DNA of 44,756 nt. It comes from Rhodospirillales bacterium. Lineage in GTDB: Bacteria > Pseudomonadota > Alphaproteobacteria > ATCC43930 > CGMCC-115725. The translations under genes were made by a program, and so were the position numbers. The notes under the pieces are model-generated. The model was given only the letters and a program-made list of their open reading frames with translations, was not told the DNA's origin and did no database searches. Location: NCBI GenBank assembly GCA_028291405.1, contig JAQGID010000161.1, forward strand, positions 1-44,756, read 5' to 3'. Positions within the stretch are counted from its first letter, which is position 1; every line of letters starts with the position of its first letter. Shown piece after piece: positions 39,203 through 44,756 of this stretch.

Positions 39203-41434
39203 ATGAGCCATGCCGGAGAGTTCGACGACGATCGCGACGGCGCCGTGCCGTGGCGGCTGCGTCGCGTGCTGACCTCGGCCACGGGCGGGCTGGCGCGCCA
39301 GGCGCTGGCGGAGCGCGAGCGCTGGCCGTTGTGGATCCCGGCCCTGCTCGGCTGCGGCATCGGGCTCTATTTCATGCTTCTCGCCGAGCCGCCGTGGTGG
39401 ACGGCGATCGTCGCCGTCGCAGTTGCTGCGGTTCTGCTCGTCGTGGGGCGCGGGCGCGACGCGGTCCTCCTTCCCGCCGTCGGCATCCTGCTCGTCGCCC
39501 TCGGCTTCGCCGCCGCGCAATTGCAGACCTGGCGCGTCGCGGCGCCGGTCCTCGCGACCCAGATCGGCCCGGTTTTTGTCGACGGTCGCGTCGTCGAGGT
39601 CGATCCGCTGCCCGACGGCAAGCGCGTCGTCGTCGCGCCGCAGCGCGTGCAACACCTCGCCGCCGCCAAGCTGCCAGCGCTGCTGCGCATCAAGGTGACG
39701 CGCGGCGGCGACGAGGTGCTGCCCGGCGACCGCATCGCGGTGCGCGCCATCCTCTACCCGCCGCCCGAGCCGGCGATGCCCGGCGCCTATGATTTCCAGC
39801 GCCGCGCCTATTTCGACCGGATCGGCGGCGTCGGCTTCGCGGTGGCCCCGGTGCAGCGCCGGCCACCGCGCGACGGCGATGGTCCGGCGCGCTGGCAGAC
39901 CGCGGTTGCGGCGCTGCGCATCGCCATGACCGAGCGCATCGTTGCCGTGCTGCCCGGCCGCACCGGCGGCGTCGCCGCGGCGATCATCACGGGCCAGACG
40001 CACGCGATCCCGGAGGTCGACGCGGCGGCGTTCCGCGACGCGGGGCTGGCGCATATTCTCGTCATCGCCGGGTTGCACATGGGCCTCGTCGCCGGCCTCG
40101 CCTTCGTCGGGCTGCGCGCCTTCTTCGCCCTCATCCCGGCGATCGCGCTGCGCTATCCGACGAAGAAATGGGCCGCCGGCCTCGCCCTGCTGGTCACCTT
40201 CGCCTACATGCTGCTGTCGGGAGCGACCGTGTCGTCGCGGCGCTCCTTCGTGATGACCGGACTCGTCATGCTGGCGGTGCTGGTCGACCGTCTGCAGCTT
40301 TCGGCCCGCGGCCTCGCCTATGCGGCGACGGCGATCCTGCTGCTGGCGCCGATGAGCCTGACCGGTCCCAGCTTCCAGATGTCCTTCGCCGCGGTCGGCG
40401 CGCTGATCGCTTTCTACGAGACCTATCGCAGCCGGTTGGGGGCGTGGCGTCGCGATGCCGGCCCGGTCGGTCGCGCCGCGCTCTACGCCCTCGGGATCGC
40501 CTTGACCACGGTGATCTGCACGGTCGCGACGGCGCCCTATACCGTCTTTCATTTCAACCGGTTCGCCGTCTATTCGGTTGCCGCCAACATCATCGCCGTG
40601 CCGATCACCGGCTTCTGGGTGATGCCCTGGGCGATGGTGTCCTGCGCCCTGATGCCGCTGGGTCTCGAGCGGCTCGGCCTCATCCCGATGGGCTGGGGGA
40701 TCGACGCGATCACCGCGGTCGCGCACGGCGTGACCTCCTGGCCGGGTTCCGTCGTCGTCTTGCCGGCGATGCCGCTCGCCGGGCTGCTGGCGGTGACGGT
40801 CGGCGGCCTCTGGCTCTGCATCTGGCAGCGCCGCTGGCGGCTGCTCGGCGTGCCGCCGATCGTCGCCGGCATTGCCGCGATCCTCATCGTGCGGACGCCG
40901 GATCTCGTCGTCGACGGCGGCGGCAAGCAGATCGCCGTGCTGGCTCCCGACGGGCGTTACCTGATCGCGGGAAAGCAGGCCGGAATGACGGTCGATACCT
41001 GGACGCGACGCGGCGCCGTCGAGATCGGCGCGGCGTTTCCGAAAGAGGGCGCGACGCCGGACGGCGCGCTGGCCTGCGACCGGACCTCCTGCATCTACCA
41101 GGCGCATGGCCGCAGCGTCGCGCTGCTGCGCGCCGGATCGGTCCCGGCCGATGCCTGCACCAACGACCTGGTCGTCGGCGGTCCGGTGGCGCCGCCCTGC
41201 GATACGCCGGCGCGGGTCATCGCCGCCGCCGAATTACGGCGCCGCGGCACGCACGTCGTCTGGCTCGACCGCGACGCGATCACCATCGAGACCGTCGCGG
41301 ACTGGCGCGGCGCACGACCCTGGATCCCGCCGCCGGTCGCCGAGGCAACCGCCCCGCGGCCGCCGCCGCCGCGCGCTCGACGACCGGCTGCGCCGCGGGG
41401 CGACGAGCCGCGCCTCAGCAGCGCCCAGCCTTAG
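39203..41434 (+). CDS. comEC: ComEC/Rec2-family DNA uptake membrane protein
   Basis: A 743-residue polytopic inner-membrane protein. An N-terminal DUF4131-like region (hydrophobic helices, then an OB-like part with GDRIAVRAILYPPPEP) is followed by the Competence domain (HILVIAGLHMGLVAG, then LLSGATVSSRRSFVM), the channel for single-stranded DNA in transformation. The C-terminal part (residues about 560-720) resembles the metallo-beta-lactamase-like end of ComEC but shows no HxHxDH motif. ATG 39203 has GGAG at 7 bases. ATG 39170, 11 codons upstream, has no ribosome-binding site. It converges with lexA. Confidence 0.9.
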   Translation: MSHAGEFDDDRDGAVPWRLRRVLTSATGGLARQALAERERWPLWIPALLGCGIGLYFMLLAEPPWWTAIVAVAVAAVLLVVGRGRDAVLLPAVGILLVALGFAAAQLQTWRVAAPVLATQIGPVFVDGRVVEVDPLPDGKRVVVAPQRVQHLAAAKLPALLRIKVTRGGDEVLPGDRIAVRAILYPPPEPAMPGAYDFQRRAYFDRIGGVGFAVAPVQRRPPRDGDGPARWQTAVAALRIAMTERIVAVLPGRTGGVAAAIITGQTHAIPEVDAAAFRDAGLAHILVIAGLHMGLVAGLAFVGLRAFFALIPAIALRYPTKKWAAGLALLVTFAYMLLSGATVSSRRSFVMTGLVMLAVLVDRLQLSARGLAYAATAILLLAPMSLTGPSFQMSFAAVGALIAFYETYRSRLGAWRRDAGPVGRAALYALGIALTTVICTVATAPYTVFHFNRFAVYSVAANIIAVPITGFWVMPWAMVSCALMPLGLERLGLIPMGWGIDAITAVAHGVTSWPGSVVVLPAMPLAGLLAVTVGGLWLCIWQRRWRLLGVPPIVAGIAAILIVRTPDLVVDGGGKQIAVLAPDGRYLIAGKQAGMTVDTWTRRGAVEIGAAFPKEGATPDGALACDRTSCIYQAHGRSVALLRAGSVPADACTNDLVVGGPVAPPCDTPARVIAAAELRRRGTHVVWLDRDAITIETVADWRGARPWIPPPVAEATAPRPPPPRARRPAAPRGDEPRLSSAQP

Positions 41435-41445
41435 TCGCGCCGACC

Positions 41446-42159
41446 TCAATAGCGGCGGAGGAGCCCGACCAGCTTGCCCTGCACCTTGACCCGGTCGGGA
41501 CCGAAGATGCGGGTTTCGTAGGTCTTGTTGGCCGGTTCCAGCGCGATCGAGGCGCCCCGGCGCCGCAGTCGCTTCAGCGTCGCCTCGGCATTGTCGATCA
41601 GCGCGACGACGATCGTGCCGTTCTCGGCCGTCTCGCAGCGCTGGATCACCACCGTGTCGCCGTCGAGGATGCCGGCGTCGACCATGCTGTCGCCGGAGAC
41701 CTCGAGCGCGTAATGCTCTCCCTTCGCCAACATGCTGCCGGGCACCCCGACCGTCGTCGCCTGGTCGCGCAACGCCTCGATCGGCGTCCCCGCGGCGATG
41801 CGGCCATAGAGCGGCAGTTGCACGGCATCGGCCTCGACCGGCGCCGGCGTGCCCGGGAGCGCCGCCTTGAAGTCGCCGCGGATCACGGTCGGCGAGAAGC
41901 GACCGCGCTCGCCGGAGGGCTCCGGCATGCCGCCGAGCGCCATCTCCTCGGGCCGCTTGAGCACCTCGAGAGCCCGCGCGCGGTGCGCCAGCCGGCGGAT
42001 GAAGCCGCGCTCCTCCAGGCCGGTGATCAACCGGTGGATGCCGGATTTGGACTTGAGGCCGAGGGCCTCCTTCATCTCCTCGAACGACGGCGAGACGCCT
42101 TCGTCGGCAAGCCGACGGTTGATGAACAGGAGGAGTTCATATTGCTTCTTCGTGAGCAT
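41446..42159 (-). CDS. lexA: SOS response repressor LexA
   Basis: A 237-residue LexA. The N-terminal winged helix ([20 protein letters not shown]) binds DNA. The self-cleavage site is Ala123-Gly124 (RIAAGTP), with catalytic Ser158 (SGDSMVDAG) and Lys196 (ATLKRL). The length is usual for alphaproteobacteria, which have a longer linker than E. coli. The promoter overlaps a perfect GTTC-N7-GTTC box (42219-42233), so the gene represses itself. It converges with comEC, 11 bases apart, and is divergent from panC. Confidence 0.98.
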   Translation of the reverse strand: MLTKKQYELLLFINRRLADEGVSPSFEEMKEALGLKSKSGIHRLITGLEERGFIRRLAHRARALEVLKRPEEMALGGMPEPSGERGRFSPTVIRGDFKAALPGTPAPVEADAVQLPLYGRIAAGTPIEALRDQATTVGVPGSMLAKGEHYALEVSGDSMVDAGILDGDTVVIQRCETAENGTIVVALIDNAEATLKRLRRRGASIALEPANKTYETRIFGPDRVKVQGKLVGLLRRY

Positions 42160-42193
42160 GTTTGTCTCCGGCGAAAGCCGCGGAAGGCCTTAA

Positions 42194-42208
42194 GAACAAA
42201 ACCTAAAC
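42194..42208 (-). promoter_or_regulatory. Second, imperfect SOS box
   Basis: The minus strand reads GTTTAGGTTTTGTTC, that is GTTT-N7-GTTC, one base off the LexA consensus. It lies just downstream of the expected lexA start point and in the opposite orientation to the perfect box. It may be a weak second operator. Confidence 0.5.
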
Positions 42209-42218
42209 AGTCGACAGT

Positions 42219-42247
42219 GTTCTAGTTTGGTTCGCGGGCGACGTCAA
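42219..42247 (-). promoter_or_regulatory. lexA promoter with overlapping SOS box
   Basis: On the minus strand TTGACG (42247-42242), 17 bases, then TAGAAC (42224-42219). The plus strand of 42219-42233 reads GTTCTAGTTTGGTTC, the direct-repeat GTTC-N7-GTTC operator of alphaproteobacterial LexA, exact in both halves and covering the -10 and part of the spacer. Repressor binding would block polymerase directly. Confidence 0.85.
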
Positions 42248-42427
42248 GCAGGTTTGCGGCGAAAATTTCGGGAAAATGCTCGCCACGAGGAAATTTTCAG
42301 CGGTTCGGCTTGCCCGCCGTCGGCCGTCGCGCTACGCAATGCGCCGCACAATTGATATTGCAGTCAGCGCATCCCAGCTGACTCGACAGATAAAGACATG
42401 CGATTGGGGCGGGGCCCACGGCATTCC

Positions 42428-43294
42428 ATGACGCAGCCAGCACCGGAAATTGTGCGCAGCATCATTGCGCTGCGCCGGAATCTCGCCGTCTGGCGCGCTT
42501 CCGGCGAGGGGATCGGCCTGGTTCCGACAATGGGGGCGTTGCATGACGGGCATCTCGCGCTGATCCGCGCCGCCGCGGCGCGCCACCGCCGCGTCGCGGT
42601 GACGATTTTCGTCAACCCGACGCAGTTCGGGCCGCGCGAGGATTTCAGCGCCTATCCGCGCAACGAGGCCGACGATGTCGCGAAAGCGGCGGCGGCCGGC
42701 GCCGCGCTGATCTTCGCCCCGGCGGTGGAGGAGATGTACCGTCCCGGCTTCGAGACCGCGGTCAACGTCGGTGGCCTCGCCACCGTCCTCGAGGGGGCGA
42801 GCCGTCCCGGGCATTTCGACGGGGTCGCGACGATCGTCACCAAGCTGCTGCTGCAGGCCCTGCCGGACAGCGCCTATTTCGGCGAGAAGGACTACCAGCA
42901 GCTGCTGGTGATCCGCCGCCTCGTGCGCGACCTCGATATCCCGGTCGCGATCGCCGCCGTGCCGACGGTGCGCGAGGCCGACGGTCTCGCGCTGTCGTCG
43001 CGCAACGTCTATCTCTCGCCCGAGCAGCGGCGGATCGCACCGGCCCTGTCGCGCGTCCTGGCGACCGTCGCCGATCGCGTTGCCGGGGGTGCGGCCGTCG
43101 ACGAGCAGCTCGCCTGGGGCGAGGCGCAGCTTCGCATGGCGGGGTTCGACGCGATCGACTATTTTACGGTGCGGGACGCCGAATCGCTGGAGCCGGTCGA
43201 GACAACCGTGCGCTCGGCGCGAATCCTCGCCGCGGTGCGGCTGGGCACGACGCGTCTTATCGACAATGTTGCGGTCGGAGGAGGTCAGGGATGA
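42428..43294 (+). CDS. panC: Pantothenate synthetase
   Basis: A 288-residue ligase that joins pantoate and beta-alanine with [19 protein letters not shown] holds the HIGH-like motif, and [34 protein letters not shown] and [11 protein letters not shown] are diagnostic. The start is placed at ATG 42428 (MTQPAPEIV). ATG 42398, 10 codons upstream, adds an unrelated leader. The stop overlaps the panB start (ATGA). The 268 bases to lexA hold the two SOS boxes but no clear panC promoter. Confidence 0.95.
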   Translation: MTQPAPEIVRSIIALRRNLAVWRASGEGIGLVPTMGALHDGHLALIRAAAARHRRVAVTIFVNPTQFGPREDFSAYPRNEADDVAKAAAAGAALIFAPAVEEMYRPGFETAVNVGGLATVLEGASRPGHFDGVATIVTKLLLQALPDSAYFGEKDYQQLLVIRRLVRDLDIPVAIAAVPTVREADGLALSSRNVYLSPEQRRIAPALSRVLATVADRVAGGAAVDEQLAWGEAQLRMAGFDAIDYFTVRDAESLEPVETTVRSARILAAVRLGTTRLIDNVAVGGGQG

Positions 43295-44166
43295 GCGTCA
43301 CGCAGACGATCAGGCGGAAGAGCGTGCGGGACATCCGCAAGGGCAGCGAGCCGATCGTCTTCCTCACCGCCTATACCGCGCCGATGGCGCGCTTCCTGGA
43401 TCCGCATGTCGATGTCCTGCTGGTCGGCGATTCGCTGGGTATGGTGCTCTACGGGCTCGACAGCACGCTGGCGGTGACGCTCGACATGATGATCGCGCAC
43501 GGCGCCGCCGTCGTGCGCGGCTCGGAGCACGCTTGCGTCATCGTCGACATGCCGTTCGGCAGCTATCAGGAATCGCCGGCGCAGGCCTTCCGCAATGCGG
43601 CGCGCATCCTCGCCGAGACCGGCTGCGCCGGCGTCAAGCTCGAGGGCGGCGCCGAGCTCGCCGAGACGATCGCCTTCCTGGTCGGCCGCGGCATCCCGGT
43701 CTGCGGCCATATCGGCCTGCTGCCGCAATCGGTCAATGCCGCCGGCGGCTACCGCACGCACGGTCGCGACGAGAGCGAGGCCGCCGGGATCGCCGCCGAT
43801 GCCCGCGCCGTCGCCGATGCCGGCGCCTTCGCGATCGTCATCGAAGGGACGCTGGAACCGGTCGCCCGCGCCATTACCGAGGAGATCGCCGTGCCGACGA
43901 TCGGCATCGGCGCCTCGCCGGCCTGCGACGGCCAGGTCCTCGTCAGCGAGGACCTCCTCGGCCTCTTCGCCGATTTCACGCCGCGCTTCGTCCGCCGCTA
44001 CGCCGATCTCGGCCCAGAGATCTCCGCCGCAGCGGCCGCCTATGCCGCCGACGTGCGGGCGCGCCGCTTCCCCGGGCCGGAGCATACGGTCGGCGCCGCG
44101 CCGAAGGCCAAGAACGTCGCCGGCGCCTCGCCCGGCGCTTCACGTCCGGGGCGACGCGTCTCGTAG
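43291..44166 (+). CDS. panB: 3-methyl-2-oxobutanoate hydroxymethyltransferase
   Basis: A 291-residue enzyme that makes ketopantoate from 2-oxoisovalerate and methylene-tetrahydrofolate. [18 protein letters not shown] and [14 protein letters not shown] hold the metal and substrate residues. VKLEGG and [17 protein letters not shown] follow. GGAGGAGG precedes the ATG, which overlaps panC by four bases. The C-terminal 35 residues are a low-complexity Ala/Pro/Arg-rich tail. ketopantoate reductase (panE) is not adjacent. Confidence 0.97.
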   Translation: MSVTQTIRRKSVRDIRKGSEPIVFLTAYTAPMARFLDPHVDVLLVGDSLGMVLYGLDSTLAVTLDMMIAHGAAVVRGSEHACVIVDMPFGSYQESPAQAFRNAARILAETGCAGVKLEGGAELAETIAFLVGRGIPVCGHIGLLPQSVNAAGGYRTHGRDESEAAGIAADARAVADAGAFAIVIEGTLEPVARAITEEIAVPTIGIGASPACDGQVLVSEDLLGLFADFTPRFVRRYADLGPEISAAAAAYAADVRARRFPGPEHTVGAAPKAKNVAGASPGASRPGRRVS

Positions 44167-44198
44167 CCGACAGGGTTTCGGGCAAGGAGACGATCGCG

Positions 44199-44756
44199 AT
44201 GGACCAGGCCGTCGCAGACGTCCTCGCCACCTACGAGGCGCGCGAGAAGACCGAGATCAAGATGATGCGCGAGGTCGGGATCGAGACCGCGCTGAAGAAC
44301 CAGGACGATCTGTTGCTCGCCATCGGCAGCCGCACGGGCCGGCTGCTCAACGTCCTGATCAAGGACATGAAGGCGCAGACGATCGTCGAATGCGGCACTT
44401 CCTACGGCTATTCGACGATCTGGCTGGCCGAGGCGGCGCGCGCCACCGGCGGCAAGGTCTTCAGCCTCGAGATCCATCCGAAGAAGCACGAATACGCCCG
44501 CGCCGAGCTGACGAAGGCAGGACTCGTGGACTACGTCGAGCTCATCCTCGGCAACGCGCCCGACAGTCTCGCCGCCTTGCCGGGTCCTTTCGATTTCGTC
44601 CTGATCGATCTGTGGAAGGACCTCTACATCCCCTGTCTCGATCTGGCATATCCCAAGCTCAGCCCGGGGGCGGTGATCGCGGCGGACAACATGGTCCGGA
44701 CGCCGAGCCCGCCCGACGCGCTGGCATACCGCCGCCACGTCCGCGCCAAGAAGGAC
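44199..44756 (+). CDS. SAM-dependent O-methyltransferase (5' part)
   Basis: An open frame of 186 codons with no stop before the window ends. ATG 44199 follows AAGGAGA. It resembles class I O-methyltransferases of the caffeoyl-CoA/catechol type: TIVECGTSYGYSTIWLAEA is motif I, VFSLEIHPKKHEYARAEL carries the SAM ribose-binding acid, and FDFVLIDLWKDLYIPCLDL with GAVIAADNM are the later strand motifs. It follows panB after 32 bases and may share its transcript. The methyl acceptor is unknown. Confidence 0.85.
   Translation, partial: MDQAVADVLATYEAREKTEIKMMREVGIETALKNQDDLLLAIGSRTGRLLNVLIKDMKAQTIVECGTSYGYSTIWLAEAARATGGKVFSLEIHPKKHEYARAELTKAGLVDYVELILGNAPDSLAALPGPFDFVLIDLWKDLYIPCLDLAYPKLSPGAVIAADNMVRTPSPPDALAYRRHVRAKKD

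Noticed and set aside
39155-41107. 650-codon open frame antisense to comEC
   Set aside because: It is a charged low-complexity product that shadows an obvious membrane protein gene.
40168-42225. 685-codon plus-strand frame across comEC and lexA
   Set aside because: It runs out of frame with comEC and antisense to lexA, both well supported.

Overview
The window is a high-GC chromosomal segment of an alphaproteobacterium, most likely Rhodospirillales-like. The reasons are the gene order (dnaE, then rpsB-tsf-pyrH-frr-uppS-cdsA-dxr-rseP-bamA-skp-fabZ-lpxA-lpxI-lpxB, then gltA, gltX, comEC, lexA), the use of LpxI instead of LpxH, and a GTTC-N7-GTTC SOS box in front of lexA. The genus cannot be fixed from the sequence alone.

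Layout. (1) 1-2830: the C-terminal end of a type I secreted RTX-like protein, then remains of a signalling locus on the minus strand. These are a methyl-accepting chemotaxis protein that has lost its 5' end and is frameshifted before a C-terminal PilZ-like module, a CheY-like receiver with no start codon and no phosphoacceptor region, and a scrap of a histidine kinase ATPase domain. (2) 3084-5210: an orphan thiamine-diphosphate enzyme and a small membrane protein. (3) 5303-11370: a metabolic module made of a LacI-family repressor, a 2-oxoglutarate/Fe(II) oxygenase and an NMT1/SsuA-type ABC importer, all on the minus strand, with a divergent adenine-deaminase-type gene. A perfect 16-bp LacI-type palindrome lies in the divergent intergenic region. 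(4) 11491-17811: a second importer module with an ATPase, a permease, a signal-bearing binding protein, a binding-protein-like polypeptide without a signal, a divergent Rieske oxygenase and an orphan AfuA-type binding protein. Palindromic intergenic repeats bracket this module and also lie inside it. (5) 18266-35964: the conserved core block for replication, translation, isoprenoid and phospholipid synthesis, outer-membrane assembly and lipid A synthesis. lpxD is absent from its usual place between bamA/skp and fabZ. (6) 35971-44756: gltA, gltX, comEC, lexA with its SOS-controlled promoter, panC-panB, and the start of an O-methyltransferase gene that runs off the end.

How the genes work together. 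The core block couples translation factors (S2, EF-Ts, ribosome recycling factor) with UMP kinase, undecaprenyl-PP and CDP-diacylglycerol synthesis, the MEP isoprenoid step, the RseP protease, BamA/Skp outer-membrane protein assembly and lipid A biosynthesis. The two accessory modules each pair a taurine/nitrate/thiamine-precursor-type ABC importer with an iron oxygenase. This suggests uptake and oxidative breakdown of small organic compounds. In the first module the adenine deaminase and the LacI operator point to a purine or purine derivative, but that is inference. No CRISPR array, rRNA, tRNA, transposase or phage gene was seen.
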